A program made the position numbers and the translations under genes. Under the pieces are notes generated by a model. That model had not been told where the DNA came from. It searched no databases and worked only from the letters and a program-made list of their open reading frames with translations. 64,000 nt of DNA, from contig OW818635.1 of the NCBI GenBank assembly GCA_942492825.1, positions 124,001 to 188,000 on the forward strand, written 5' to 3'. This stretch comes from GWE2-51-13 sp942492825. Its GTDB lineage: Bacteria > Bacillota_I > Bacilli_A > Erysipelotrichales > Erysipelotrichaceae. Of the stretch, positions 24,552-33,893 are shown one piece after another (within the stretch, counting starts at the first letter, position 1; each line of letters begins with the position of its first letter).

Positions 24552-26390
24552 ATGGCGTTTTTACCGATCACAATTGAAGAAATGAAAGAACGGGGTTGGG
24601 AAACACCGGATTTCGTTTTGGTCAGCGGCGATGCCTATGTGGATCATCCCTCCTTTGGAGCCGCCATCATCGGCCGTGTGTTGGAAGCCATGAATTTCAA
24701 AGTCGTACTCTTACCGCAACCCGATTGGAAAAGCGATGTCGATTTCCTGCGCTTTCCTAAGCCGTCCCTAGGATTCTTGGTCACTTCCGGCAATATCGAT
24801 TCGATGGTCAACCATTACACCGTCAGTCGCAAACGCCGCGATAAAGACAACTATACCGATAAAGGGGAGATGGGCAAACGTCCCGATCGGGCAACCATCG
24901 TTTATTCCCAAAATCTACGGCGACTTTACCCGGATGTCCCCATTATCTTAGGAGGCATCGAAGCTAGCTTACGTCGTATGTCCCATTATGACTTTTGGGA
25001 TGACAAAGTCCGTTCTTCGGTTCTGATCGATGCGATGGCCGACTTGTTGGTTTACGGTATGGCTGAAACAACAATCATCGAAATCGCCGAAGCCATGCGG
25101 AGTGGTTTAGCCATCAAAGACATCACCTACATCCGAGGGACCGTATATAAAAGCAAGGATGGACCTTTCCCCGAGGATGCCCTTGTCCTTCCGAGTTTTA
25201 GCGAAGTGAAGAAAAGCAAAGATAAGTATGGTGAGAGTTTTGTGATCCAATACAAGAATACCGACGCGATTTTAGCGAAACCGCTCTTGGAAGATTACGG
25301 ATCATGGAAAATCATTCAAAATCCGCCCGCGTTACCACTTTCGCGTAGAGAGATGGATTGGGTTTATTCATTACCTTTTGAACGGGCATTTCATCCTTCC
25401 TACACCTACATTCCCGCTGTCGAAGAGATCCAGTTCTCATTGATGAGCAATCGGGGGTGTTACGGCTCATGTCGTTTCTGCGCCTTGACCGCCCACCAAG
25501 GACGTGTCATCACATCGCGCAGTAAGGATTCGTTGATTGAAGAAGCGAAGAAGATCACGGCAATGAAAGACTTCAAAGGCTATATCCATGATGTCGGCGG
25601 ACCGACCGCCAACTTCCATCAACCTTCCTGTGAAAAGCAGTTGGAACATGGCGTTTGCCTGCATCGTGAATGCCTGCATCCTACCGCCTGCAACAATCTT
25701 ACCGTGACCCATACGGAATATCTGGATGTTTTACGTGAACTCAGAGCGCTTCCCAAAGTCAAGAAGGTCTTTATCCGTTCCGGGATCCGTTATGATTACC
25801 TGATGTATGACAAGGACGAATCGTTCTTCGACGAACTGGTCCAACATCATATTTCCGGTCAACTCAAAGTCGCTCCCGAACATGTCTCCGACAAGGTTCT
25901 CGATGCGATGGGGAAACCAAGACATCAACTGTACGACGCGTTTGTGAAGAAATATGAAGCGAAGAATAAGAAATTCGGGAAAGATCAATTCTTGGTACCG
26001 TATCTGATGAGTTCGCACCCCGGTAGCGACCTAAACGCCGCCATCGAGCTTGCGTTATATCTCAAGAAGATCGGACATACGCCGCAACAGGTCCAGGATT
26101 TCTATCCGACTCCGTTTACGGTCAGTACCTGTATGTACTATACCGAGAAAGATCCGTTTACCAAAAAGCCGATCTACGTGGCAAAGACGACCAAAGAAAA
26201 GACCTATCAACGCGTGTTGATGCAATTTACCTATCCCCAAAACCAACATTTGGTATTTGAGGCGTTAAAAGCCGCGAATCGGTTGGATTTGGTCGGATTC
26301 GGGAAACATTGTTTGATCAAACCGATGAAATCACCGATTCCAACCCGTCCCCATTCGAACTACCCTAAAGGGAAATCACCGCAACGGTGA
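24552..26390 (+). CDS. YgiQ-family radical SAM protein
   Basis: The 612-residue protein starts after ACGGAGGTG. An N-terminal B12-binding-like domain (about 1-280, with ILGGIEASLRRMSHYDFWDD) is followed by a radical SAM domain holding the cluster motif GCYGSCRFCALT. Then come Cys-rich QPSCEKQLEHGVC-type sequence and a C-terminal DUF3362-like region. The family is widespread (UPF0313/YgiQ) but its substrate is unknown. It needs a 4Fe-4S cluster and SAM. The stop codon lies inside the terminator hairpin that follows. Confidence 0.88.
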   Translation: MAFLPITIEEMKERGWETPDFVLVSGDAYVDHPSFGAAIIGRVLEAMNFKVVLLPQPDWKSDVDFLRFPKPSLGFLVTSGNIDSMVNHYTVSRKRRDKDNYTDKGEMGKRPDRATIVYSQNLRRLYPDVPIILGGIEASLRRMSHYDFWDDKVRSSVLIDAMADLLVYGMAETTIIEIAEAMRSGLAIKDITYIRGTVYKSKDGPFPEDALVLPSFSEVKKSKDKYGESFVIQYKNTDAILAKPLLEDYGSWKIIQNPPALPLSRREMDWVYSLPFERAFHPSYTYIPAVEEIQFSLMSNRGCYGSCRFCALTAHQGRVITSRSKDSLIEEAKKITAMKDFKGYIHDVGGPTANFHQPSCEKQLEHGVCLHRECLHPTACNNLTVTHTEYLDVLRELRALPKVKKVFIRSGIRYDYLMYDKDESFFDELVQHHISGQLKVAPEHVSDKVLDAMGKPRHQLYDAFVKKYEAKNKKFGKDQFLVPYLMSSHPGSDLNAAIELALYLKKIGHTPQQVQDFYPTPFTVSTCMYYTEKDPFTKKPIYVAKTTKEKTYQRVLMQFTYPQNQHLVFEALKAANRLDLVGFGKHCLIKPMKSPIPTRPHSNYPKGKSPQR

Positions 26391-26399
26391 TTTCTTTTT
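26372..26399 (+). terminator. Terminator overlapping the ygiQ-type gene stop
   Basis: GAAATCACCG pairs with CGGTGATTTC around CAA, followed by TTTTTC. The TGA stop is part of the descending arm. Confidence 0.8.
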
Positions 26400-26449
26400 C
26401 ATAGATTTGTGAATATTCAAGAGAAAAGATATATTATCAGCCAATCCGT

Positions 26450-26478
26450 TTGATATTCAAGCGATGAAAATGTAAAAT
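26450..26478 (+). promoter_or_regulatory. Promoter of the nag operon
   Basis: TTGATA (26450-26455), 17 bases, TAAAAT (26473-26478), followed by the AAGGAGGTG site of nagA. The palindrome TGAATATTCA at 26410-26419 just upstream could bind a regulator. Confidence 0.6.
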
Positions 26479-26499
26479 GATTCAAGGAGGTGTCTGTCA

Positions 26500-27648
26500 A
26501 TGAAAATCCAAAGTCAAAACGTATGGATCGCCGGGCAATTCATTCCGGCATGCTTACTGATCGAAAATACGAAAATCACAGCGGTTTTACCTTATGAAAA
26601 GAACGGCGCGGATATTGATTACGACGATCTACGCATCTTACCGGGATTTGTGGATATCCATACCCACGGGGCGTTGGGATTCGATACCAACGACGCGACG
26701 GAAGAAGGCTTACGCCGTTTCGCCAAAGGCATCACGCAGGAAGGCATCACGTCGTTTCTGCCCACGACCGTCACGCAAAGCGAAGAAGTGCTGACTCATG
26801 CTTTGAAGAATGTTGTGAAAGTCGTGGAAGACGGATATTCCGGAGCGGAAATCCTGGGTGTCCATTTCGAAGGTCCGTACTTGAACATGGAGTATAAAGG
26901 CGCGCAACCGCCGGAACATATCGTCAAACCCGATATCGAACAATTCAAACGTTACCAAAGAGCAGCCAAAGGGCTCATCAAATACATGACCATCGCCAGC
27001 GAAGAAGATCCGGACTTCGCCCTGACGCGTTACGCCGCGCAACACGGGGTCTGCGTCTCGATGGGACATAGTTCAGCCACCTACCAGCAAGCCCTTTTCG
27101 GAATAGCGAACGGGGTCTCAAGCATGACACATGTCTTCAACGGAATGACGCCGTTCAACCACCGCGAACCGGGATTGACCGGGGCAGCGTTACGGATCGA
27201 TGATGTCTTTGGCGAAATCATCGCGGATGGCAATCACGTGTCTTGGCCGGTCATAAAAACCTTCATGGTTGCCAAAGGCAAAGATCATGCGATTATGATT
27301 ACCGACTCGCTCTGCATGAAAGGCACCGCTGCCGGAGAGTATTTCTTAGGCGGACATGAAGTCGAAGTCAAAGCCAATGGGTCGGCCTACCTCAAAGGGA
27401 CAAACAAGTTGGCCGGAAGTACCTTACGCTTTAATGTCGGACTTAAAAACTTAATCGAGAAAGCACTGGTTCCGGTCGACGCGGCGATTCATGCCTGTAC
27501 GATCAATCCGGCCAGAGCTTTACTGGTCGATGACCGCAAGGGCAAGATCGTCGCCGGATACGACGCCGACTTGGTGGTGTTGGATCTGAATTATGAGGTA
27601 ATCGAAACCTATGTGCGGGGGAAAGCGCAACTTAGAAACGAACAATGA
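26500..27648 (+). CDS. nagA: N-acetylglucosamine-6-phosphate deacetylase
   Basis: The 382-residue amidohydrolase shows DIHTHG, HFEGPYL, GHSSAT, THVFNGM and MITDSL, the metal and substrate motifs of NagA. It removes acetate from GlcNAc-6-phosphate to give glucosamine-6-phosphate for NagB. The AAGGAGGTG site before ATG 26500 is near perfect. Its stop overlaps the start of the HAD gene (ATGA), and nagB lies four genes downstream in the same run, so this is an amino-sugar operon with extra sugar and lipid enzymes. Confidence 0.95.
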   Translation: MKIQSQNVWIAGQFIPACLLIENTKITAVLPYEKNGADIDYDDLRILPGFVDIHTHGALGFDTNDATEEGLRRFAKGITQEGITSFLPTTVTQSEEVLTHALKNVVKVVEDGYSGAEILGVHFEGPYLNMEYKGAQPPEHIVKPDIEQFKRYQRAAKGLIKYMTIASEEDPDFALTRYAAQHGVCVSMGHSSATYQQALFGIANGVSSMTHVFNGMTPFNHREPGLTGAALRIDDVFGEIIADGNHVSWPVIKTFMVAKGKDHAIMITDSLCMKGTAAGEYFLGGHEVEVKANGSAYLKGTNKLAGSTLRFNVGLKNLIEKALVPVDAAIHACTINPARALLVDDRKGKIVAGYDADLVVLDLNYEVIETYVRGKAQLRNEQ

Positions 27649-28424
27649 CGGCACACGATATCCAAGCGGTCTTCGTGGACGTGGATGGGACGACGTTTCG
27701 TCATGACATCTACGAGGTTCCGCAATCGACCTTCGACGCTTTACGCCGTCTTAAGAAACAAGGCATCAAATTATGTTTGTTGAGTAGTCGGACACCGGAA
27801 GAGACTATTCATTTACCGCGTAACTTTATCGAATTGATGGATGCACGCTTGTGGTCGGCCGGAGCGGTCGTCATCGAAAATGCAAAACGGACGATCCATA
27901 CCATTCATACTGACGATGCGCAAACGCTCATGGAATATGCGCGTCATAACGAACTTGTGGTGCGTTATTCAACCGGCGAGAAAGGGTATTTCGATCAACG
28001 GACGAAACCGGAATTCTCGGCGATCTTCGATTATCTCTACCATACGCAACCGGAAAACAAACGTTGGGAAAACGATCCCTGTGTTTGCGCAGTCGTGTTT
28101 GCGGATCCGATCCAGCAACAAGCGTTAGCCGACAAATTGAAACATAGCCGCTATACGTTGATGCCCAACTGTATCGAAATAACCCCGCAAGGCATCGACA
28201 AAGGCAGCGCATTGATCGCCCAATGTCAACGTTGGGGCATCCCTGTCGCAAAGACATTAGCCTTCGGGGATGGGATCAATGATATAACGATGTTGAAGGC
28301 GGCGGGACTGGGTATCGCGATGGGCAATGCGCACGCGACAGTCCGGGCGGCTGCGGACAAAATCTGTGGTAGAATTGAAGATGACGGTTTATATCGGTGC
28401 GTCAAAGAACTCGGTTTGATATAG
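27645..28424 (+). CDS. HAD-family sugar phosphatase (Cof type)
   Basis: The 259-residue protein has the HAD motifs FVDVDGTTF near the start, a Ser/Thr in LLSSR, and GDGINDITML near the end, with a Cof-type C2 cap between. Such enzymes dephosphorylate sugar phosphates or flavin precursors. Its start overlaps the nagA stop, so a sugar phosphate from amino-sugar breakdown is a reasonable substrate. A second Cof-type HAD closes the same operon. Confidence 0.85.
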   Translation: MTAHDIQAVFVDVDGTTFRHDIYEVPQSTFDALRRLKKQGIKLCLLSSRTPEETIHLPRNFIELMDARLWSAGAVVIENAKRTIHTIHTDDAQTLMEYARHNELVVRYSTGEKGYFDQRTKPEFSAIFDYLYHTQPENKRWENDPCVCAVVFADPIQQQALADKLKHSRYTLMPNCIEITPQGIDKGSALIAQCQRWGIPVAKTLAFGDGINDITMLKAAGLGIAMGNAHATVRAAADKICGRIEDDGLYRCVKELGLI

Positions 28425-28444
28425 TCAACCTCAAGGAGCAACCC

Positions 28445-29356
28445 ATGAAACATGTATTTATCGTAAATCCGGTGTCCGGCCACGGTAGGGCGATGAAAAT
28501 CGTACCTCTCATCCACAACTACTTTAAATCTAAACCCGGCGACTATGTCATCCATGAAACGACCGGACATTTATCCGCCAAAGAATTCACGTCGCGTTAT
28601 ACGGCGAAAGACGATGCCTGCGTTTATTCGGTCGGTGGTGACGGGACGGCGTTTGAAGTCCTCAACGGACTCAATGACGGGGTCCGCATGGCGGTGATTC
28701 CGGCCGGAACCGGTAACGACTTCTTCCGGATGGCACATGTTTCAAGTAAAGACATGGCATTGTTATTGGCACAAACGATCGAGGGAAAAGACGTCCATGT
28801 CGATTATGGATCGATCAACGGAAACCGTATCATCAACACATCTTCCATGGGGTTTGACGCCCAAATCAATAATAAAGCCACCTCGATCGGTAAGAAATTG
28901 CCGATCCCTTCGAAGTTGGTGTATATCGTCAGCGCATTGATCACCCTGTCCGAACTTCAGGCCTATAACTTAACGTTGGAATTACCGGATGGGGAACATC
29001 ACTTTCATGCGGTATTGATCGTCATCAATAACGGCCGTTGGTATGGCGGCGGATTCCAACCGACGCCAATGGCGGATATCCAAGACGGATATTTCGATAT
29101 CTGCGTCGTCGACGATGTCAAATGGTACACAGCCTTACGTTTATTGCCCAAGTATATGAAAGGGACGCACGTTACCGAAAAGTACGCACACTTCTTCAAA
29201 GCCGATAAGTTCGTGTTGAAGAGCGAAGGGGAAGTGGACATTGCGTTTGACGGCGAACCGATCCGTGGAAATCGCTTCGACTTCGAGATGAAGAAAGGGG
29301 CCCTCTGGCTGCGTGTTCCGCAACACAGTCCGCTCGACAGCAAGTATCCCTTATGA
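28445..29356 (+). CDS. Diacylglycerol kinase-like lipid kinase (YegS/DgkB family)
   Basis: The ATG at 28445 follows AAGGAGCA; 303 residues. An N-terminal VNPVSGHG and the nucleotide motif SVGGDGTAFEVLNG define the family, followed by PAGTGNDFFR. It transfers phosphate from ATP to diacylglycerol or a related lipid, recycling lipid from membrane glycolipid or lipoteichoic acid turnover. It lies 20 bases after the HAD gene and overlaps the epimerase gene. Exact lipid substrate cannot be told. Confidence 0.88.
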   Translation: MKHVFIVNPVSGHGRAMKIVPLIHNYFKSKPGDYVIHETTGHLSAKEFTSRYTAKDDACVYSVGGDGTAFEVLNGLNDGVRMAVIPAGTGNDFFRMAHVSSKDMALLLAQTIEGKDVHVDYGSINGNRIINTSSMGFDAQINNKATSIGKKLPIPSKLVYIVSALITLSELQAYNLTLELPDGEHHFHAVLIVINNGRWYGGGFQPTPMADIQDGYFDICVVDDVKWYTALRLLPKYMKGTHVTEKYAHFFKADKFVLKSEGEVDIAFDGEPIRGNRFDFEMKKGALWLRVPQHSPLDSKYPL

Positions 29357-30153
29357 AACTGGAAAATGAGTTCATCGCACTGACAGTCTCCAACCATGCA
29401 GCGCAAATGCATTCTTTGATCGATAAAGCGGACAACACGGAAATCTTATGGCAAGGCGATCCGGACTTCTGGGCTGGTCGCAATCCGATCTTATTTCCGA
29501 TCGTCGGTTCGACCTTCGATAAAAAAATCCATCTTTTCGATCAAATCTATACGATGGGTAACCATGGTTTCACCCGTAACAGTGATTTTACATTGATCCA
29601 TCAGACAAGTACGTCATTGACATTACGGTTATCCGAATCGGATGAAACCTTATCTCAATATCCCTTTCGATTTGATCTGGACGTCACTTATACACTGATC
29701 GGATCCAAAGTCCAGATCGATTATCGGATCGTTAATAACGATACCAAGCCGATGCCGTTTTCTTTCGGTCTGCATCCGGCATTCGCCTTGGATGATCCCA
29801 ATCAAGCGAAGATCGAGTTTCCGGTCATCGAACGTAACGGAAAAGACAATTATCCTTCCATCATCAATATGGACGATGCTTTCTTTTCGTCGGTCCCGAC
29901 ATTTATGTTGGAATATCCCAATTCGCCTTACGTCGATCTGTTGCGAGCCGAAAAACGGATCCGTGTCAGTTGCGTCGGATACCGTTGGTTGGCGTTCTGG
30001 AAGAAACCACTAGCACGCTTCCTCTGCATCGAACCTTGGCATGGCCATGGTGATTTCGAGAAAGTCACGACCGATTTCTACCAACGCGAAGGGACCTTGG
30101 TTTTAGATCCGGGTAAAATCTATAAAACCTCATACTTCATCGAACTACTCTGA
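29353..30153 (+). CDS. Aldose 1-epimerase family protein
   Basis: The 266-residue protein has the galactose mutarotase-like beta-sandwich features, including NPILFPIVG, GNHGFTR, FGLHPAF and CIEPWHG. The conserved His residues of GNHGF and GLHP are present. It would interconvert anomers of a sugar or sugar phosphate, in this operon probably linked to amino-sugar use. It overlaps the lipid kinase by 4 bases (ATGA) and precedes nagB by 14 bases. Confidence 0.85.
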   Translation: MKLENEFIALTVSNHAAQMHSLIDKADNTEILWQGDPDFWAGRNPILFPIVGSTFDKKIHLFDQIYTMGNHGFTRNSDFTLIHQTSTSLTLRLSESDETLSQYPFRFDLDVTYTLIGSKVQIDYRIVNNDTKPMPFSFGLHPAFALDDPNQAKIEFPVIERNGKDNYPSIINMDDAFFSSVPTFMLEYPNSPYVDLLRAEKRIRVSCVGYRWLAFWKKPLARFLCIEPWHGHGDFEKVTTDFYQREGTLVLDPGKIYKTSYFIELL

Positions 30154-30167
30154 GAAAGGAGCTTACC

Positions 30168-30896
30168 ATGTTTGAAATCCATGTATACGATACCTATGAT
30201 CAAGTCAGTGAAAAAGCCTTTGAAGTCATGAAAGAAGTTATCACAAGCAATCCTCAGGCCGTTTTGGGACTTGCCACCGGATCCTCGCCGGTCGGACTTT
30301 ATCAACGCTTGGTACAAGACCATAAAACCAACCATACCTCCTACCAGTCGATCGTCACCTATAACTTGGACGAGTATATCGGCATCCACGCGGATCACCC
30401 GCAAAGCTACGCGACGTTCATGCGGGAGAATTTCTTCGATTCTGTTGACATTCCGAAACAGAACATTCACATGCCCACCGGTACCGCACACGACCTGAAC
30501 GAAGCGGCCGCCAAGTATGAAACACTGCTCGCCCAACATCCTCAAGACATCCAATTGTTAGGCATCGGATCTAACGGACATATCGGATTCAACGAACCCG
30601 GGACGTCGTTTGACATCGGGGTCCATATCGTGGATCTGAAGCATCAAACACGCTTGGACAACGCGCGTTTCTTCGACAAGCTTGAGGATGTACCGACACA
30701 AGCGATGACGATGGGGATCAAGGATATCTTACGTGCGAAAAAGATCCTGTTGATTGCGACCGGCGAGAAGAAAGCAAAAGCCGTCGCAGGGATGATCCAA
30801 GGTGAAATCAGCGAAGCGGTTCCTTGTAGTATCCTTCAAAAGCATCCCGATGTCGTCGTGATCCTCGATCAAGCGGCGGCCAAGGAGTTGAAATGA
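30168..30896 (+). CDS. nagB: Glucosamine-6-phosphate deaminase
   Basis: The 242-residue enzyme has GLATGSSPVGLY, TYNLDEYIGI with the catalytic Asp, and GIGSNGHIGFNEPG, all classic NagB motifs. It converts glucosamine-6-phosphate to fructose-6-phosphate and ammonia. The length matches the short, non-allosteric Gram-positive type. It starts after GAAAGGAG and overlaps the following HAD gene. Confidence 0.95.
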   Translation: MFEIHVYDTYDQVSEKAFEVMKEVITSNPQAVLGLATGSSPVGLYQRLVQDHKTNHTSYQSIVTYNLDEYIGIHADHPQSYATFMRENFFDSVDIPKQNIHMPTGTAHDLNEAAAKYETLLAQHPQDIQLLGIGSNGHIGFNEPGTSFDIGVHIVDLKHQTRLDNARFFDKLEDVPTQAMTMGIKDILRAKKILLIATGEKKAKAVAGMIQGEISEAVPCSILQKHPDVVVILDQAAAKELK

Positions 30897-31765
30897 TCCG
30901 GTTGGTCGCGACCGACTTGGACGGAACCTTACTTTCACAAAACAAGACGATTTCGCAACGAAATCTCGAAACCTTACGCAAAGCGCAAAAACAAGGCGTT
31001 ATGTTGGTGCTAGCATCCGGTCGAAACGAAGCCTCATTGCGTGAATACGCCGTACAATTGGATATGTACAAACATGGCGGATATTTGATTTGTTCCAACG
31101 GAGCCCGAGTTGTTTCCTTACGCGATTCGGAAGTCATCGAGAATGCGTCGATCGGAATTGAAATGACGCGAAAGATGTTTCACTTTGCGAAAAAGCACGG
31201 GATCGAACTAATCTTGGAAGGGGACGACGGCATGTCCGTCTTTACGCCCCGCAACCTTGTAATGGTACGATTTCTCTATCAACGGATCGTCGGTGTCATT
31301 CCGGCTTTTCGCGATCCCGACGTTAAAAATTCATGGTTGAACTTCTTCGGTATTTTCCAAGAATATCGAATCAAACTTATCAATGACGAATCGCAACTTG
31401 CTTCGACCTACTATAAAATCGGGTTGGCCCATCGCAAGAAACGGCTGGACAAGGTGATGCCACAATTGATTCGCGAGTTCGAAGAATCACTGGCGATCAG
31501 CCGGGTTTCCGAAATGTGGGTCGACATCGTAAGCCAAGGCGTATCCAAAGCCTTGGGTGTGAAGCAGATCATCGATAAACACGAAATCGATGTTCGTCAT
31601 ACCATGGCAATCGGAGATTCGGAGAACGACCTGGAAATGATCGCTTTCGCCGGTGTTGGAGTGGCGATGGGAAATGCGATGCAGTGCGTCCATGATATCG
31701 CCGACGCGACCACATCGACCAACCAACAAGACGGTGTGGCGATGATTGTGGAGAAGTATCTCTGA
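30893..31765 (+). CDS. HAD-family hydrolase (Cof type)
   Basis: The 290-residue protein starts VATDLDGTLL, with Ser in LASGR and GDSENDLEMI near the end, so all HAD motifs are in place with a Cof-type cap. It overlaps the nagB stop by 4 bases and is the last gene of the nag operon. The substrate is unknown; a phosphosugar is likely. It is not a recent duplicate of the HAD gene at 27645, the two being clearly divergent outside the motifs. Confidence 0.85.
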   Translation: MIRLVATDLDGTLLSQNKTISQRNLETLRKAQKQGVMLVLASGRNEASLREYAVQLDMYKHGGYLICSNGARVVSLRDSEVIENASIGIEMTRKMFHFAKKHGIELILEGDDGMSVFTPRNLVMVRFLYQRIVGVIPAFRDPDVKNSWLNFFGIFQEYRIKLINDESQLASTYYKIGLAHRKKRLDKVMPQLIREFEESLAISRVSEMWVDIVSQGVSKALGVKQIIDKHEIDVRHTMAIGDSENDLEMIAFAGVGVAMGNAMQCVHDIADATTSTNQQDGVAMIVEKYL

Positions 31766-31802
31766 TTTCAGTCATCAGCGGCGACAGGCTAAAAAAGTAT
31801 GC

Positions 31803-31808
31803 TATACT
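31803..31808 (+). promoter_or_regulatory. -10 element of trxA
   Basis: TATACT lies about 25 bases ahead of the trxA start. The best -35 candidate (GCGACA at 31781-31786) is poor. Confidence 0.4.
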
Positions 31809-31834
31809 TGATTAAGTAAGAGGAGGACAAAACC

Positions 31835-32143
31835 ATGAAAGTCGTAAATGAAAAAGAATTTGACGAAATCGTCGCTAAAGGCGTAACCCTCGTGGATTTC
31901 TACGCGGATTGGTGCGGACCGTGCAAAATGATCGCCCCCACCTTGGAACAACTTTCCGTCGAATTGGATGGAAAAGCACAAATCATCAAAGTGGACGTCG
32001 ACCAACAAGAAGCGTTGGCGATGCGTTTCAAAGTCATGTCGATCCCGACGTTGATCCTGTTTAAGGATGGCAAACCGGTCGCGCAGACGATGGGATTCCA
32101 GCCTAAAGGCGCGCTTGAGAAGTTTATCGGACAAGCCCTGTAA
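31835..32143 (+). CDS. trxA: Thioredoxin
   Basis: The 102-residue protein has the active site WCGPCK and the cis-proline turn SIPTLILF, with FYADWCGPC placed as in classical thioredoxins. It reduces cytoplasmic disulfides with electrons from thioredoxin reductase. It stands as a single-gene unit with an AGAGGAGG site and a strong terminator behind it. Confidence 0.96.
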   Translation: MKVVNEKEFDEIVAKGVTLVDFYADWCGPCKMIAPTLEQLSVELDGKAQIIKVDVDQQEALAMRFKVMSIPTLILFKDGKPVAQTMGFQPKGALEKFIGQAL

Positions 32144-32157
32144 ATCCATTGACAATC

Positions 32158-32180
32158 GAAGAAGCCGAAGGCTTCTTTTT
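32158..32180 (+). terminator. Terminator of trxA
   Basis: GAAGAAGCC pairs with GGCTTCTTT around GAA, followed by TT. Confidence 0.85.
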
Positions 32181-32214
32181 GTTTTGTTTTATTAAACTTT
32201 TTGTATAATCATTG

Positions 32215-32242
32215 TTGATTCCCGCGGGATATTATGTATAAT
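32215..32242 (+). promoter_or_regulatory. Promoter of the pot operon with a palindrome in its spacer
   Basis: TTGATT (32215-32220), 16 bases, TATAAT (32237-32242). The perfect palindrome TCCCGCGGGA (32220-32229) sits in the spacer, where a bound repressor would block RNA polymerase. A second TATAAT lies at 32204-32209. Confidence 0.6.
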
Positions 32243-32307
32243 AATATATGTTTGTTGCTAACAGACGCCACGTTTACTGTTACTAAACCTCACGAAGGGG
32301 GAAACAC

Positions 32308-32841
32308 ATGAACATCGGTCATAAAATCAAGCGATTACGCATCAAAAACAACTTGACTCTCGAAGAACTCGCCAGTCGCTGCGAACTGACAAAAGGCTTC
32401 CTTTCCCAGTTGGAACGCGACTTGACGTCGCCTTCGATCGCCACCCTCAACGACATCTGCGAAGCGCTCGGAATTTCACTGGCGGACTTCTTTAAGGAAG
32501 AACAAGACGAGAAGGCGGTCTTCACCGCCGATGATTTCTTCGTTGACGAACGTGACGGATACACCGTCCATTGGATCGTCCCAAACGCGCAGAAAAACGA
32601 GATGGAACCCATCATGATCGATCTTCAGGCGGGGTGTACTTCGCAGGAAATCGCACCGCATGCGGGTGAAGAATTCGGTTATGTTCTCACCGGAAAAATC
32701 GTGTTAGTCAACGGCTCGAAAGAGCATACCATCAAAAAAGGTCAGACCTTCTACATCAACGGTACCGATTCGCATTACTTGCGTAACGATGCCGCCCAAC
32801 CCGCCCGTGTCTTGTGGATCTGCACGCCGCCCATTTTCTAA
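32308..32841 (+). CDS. XRE-cupin regulator of the polyamine operon (PuuR-like)
   Basis: The 177-residue protein has an N-terminal helix-turn-helix (about 6-60, with LTKGFLSQLERDLTSPSIAT) and a C-terminal cupin barrel with HAGEEFGYVL. Members of this family sense small ligands in the cupin and often control polyamine genes. It is the first gene before potA, 10 bases away, so it is probably an autoregulated, polyamine-responsive repressor acting at the spacer palindrome. Start after GAAGGGGG. Confidence 0.85.
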   Translation: MNIGHKIKRLRIKNNLTLEELASRCELTKGFLSQLERDLTSPSIATLNDICEALGISLADFFKEEQDEKAVFTADDFFVDERDGYTVHWIVPNAQKNEMEPIMIDLQAGCTSQEIAPHAGEEFGYVLTGKIVLVNGSKEHTIKKGQTFYINGTDSHYLRNDAAQPARVLWICTPPIF

Positions 32842-32851
32842 GGAGGAACTT

Positions 32852-33892
32852 ATGCGTAAATTGATCGAATTTAAAAACATCGTCAAAGATTTCGACGGGA
32901 CCCTGGTCCTTAAGGGAATCAACCTTACCATTCATGAAAACGAATTCGTTACATTGTTAGGCCCTTCAGGTTGCGGAAAGACAACGCTATTACGTATCTT
33001 GGGCGGATTTATCCCGCAGACTTCGGGGGAAGTTTATTTCGAAAACATCGAGATTTCCAACGTACCTCCTTACAAACGCGAAATCAATACGGTTTTCCAA
33101 CGTTACGCGCTTTTCCCACACATGAATGTCTTCGATAACGTCGCGTTCGGATTGCGTATCAAGAAGCAAAGCGAAAGCGTCATCAAGCAAAAAGTCGAAA
33201 AGATGCTGAAACTGGTCGGACTTGTCGGGTATGGCGAACGTGCCGTCACCTTGATGTCCGGCGGCCAGCAACAACGGGTCGCGATCGCGCGGGCGTTGGT
33301 CAACGAGCCGATGGTTCTACTTTTAGACGAACCTTTAGGCGCGTTGGACTTGAAACTTCGCAAAGAAATGCAACACGAACTGAAGAAAATCCAAAAGGAA
33401 GTCGGCATCACCTTCATCTATGTCACCCATGACCAGGAAGAAGCGTTGACCATGTCGGATACCATCGTCGTCATGAACAACGGGGAAATCCAACAGATCG
33501 GCGGACCAACCGACATCTACAATGAACCGCAAAACCGTTTCGTCGCGGACTTCATCGGGGAATCCAACATCATCGAAGGTATTATGAACGATGATTTCCA
33601 AGTAAGTTTTGACGGGGTACAATTCGAGTGTGTTGATAACGGATTTGTGGAAAACGAAGAAGTCGATATCGTCGTCCGTCCCGAAGACTTGGACATCGTA
33701 CCCTTTGAAAGCGGGAAAATCACCGGAACCGTCCGTTCCTCATTGTTTAAAGGCGTCCATTACGAAATCGTCGTCGAGACCGAGTTCCGTAATTGGATCA
33801 TCCATACCACCGACAACGCTGAAGTCGACTCCAAAGTCGGGCTCCATTTCTTCCCGGAAGATATTCACATCATGAGCAAGATGGAGTACTGA
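32852..33892 (+). CDS. potA: Spermidine/putrescine ABC transporter ATPase
   Basis: The ATG at 32852 follows AAGGAGG; the open frame upstream lies in the regulator gene and is not used. The 346-residue protein has Walker A GPSGCGKTT, signature MSGGQQQR, Walker B LLLDEPLGALD and a C-terminal TOBE domain. It powers PotBC uptake of polyamines. Length is slightly short against 370-380-residue homologues, from a compact TOBE region. Confidence 0.93.
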   Translation: MRKLIEFKNIVKDFDGTLVLKGINLTIHENEFVTLLGPSGCGKTTLLRILGGFIPQTSGEVYFENIEISNVPPYKREINTVFQRYALFPHMNVFDNVAFGLRIKKQSESVIKQKVEKMLKLVGLVGYGERAVTLMSGGQQQRVAIARALVNEPMVLLLDEPLGALDLKLRKEMQHELKKIQKEVGITFIYVTHDQEEALTMSDTIVVMNNGEIQQIGGPTDIYNEPQNRFVADFIGESNIIEGIMNDDFQVSFDGVQFECVDNGFVENEEVDIVVRPEDLDIVPFESGKITGTVRSSLFKGVHYEIVVETEFRNWIIHTTDNAEVDSKVGLHFFPEDIHIMSKMEY

Positions 33893-33893
33893 G

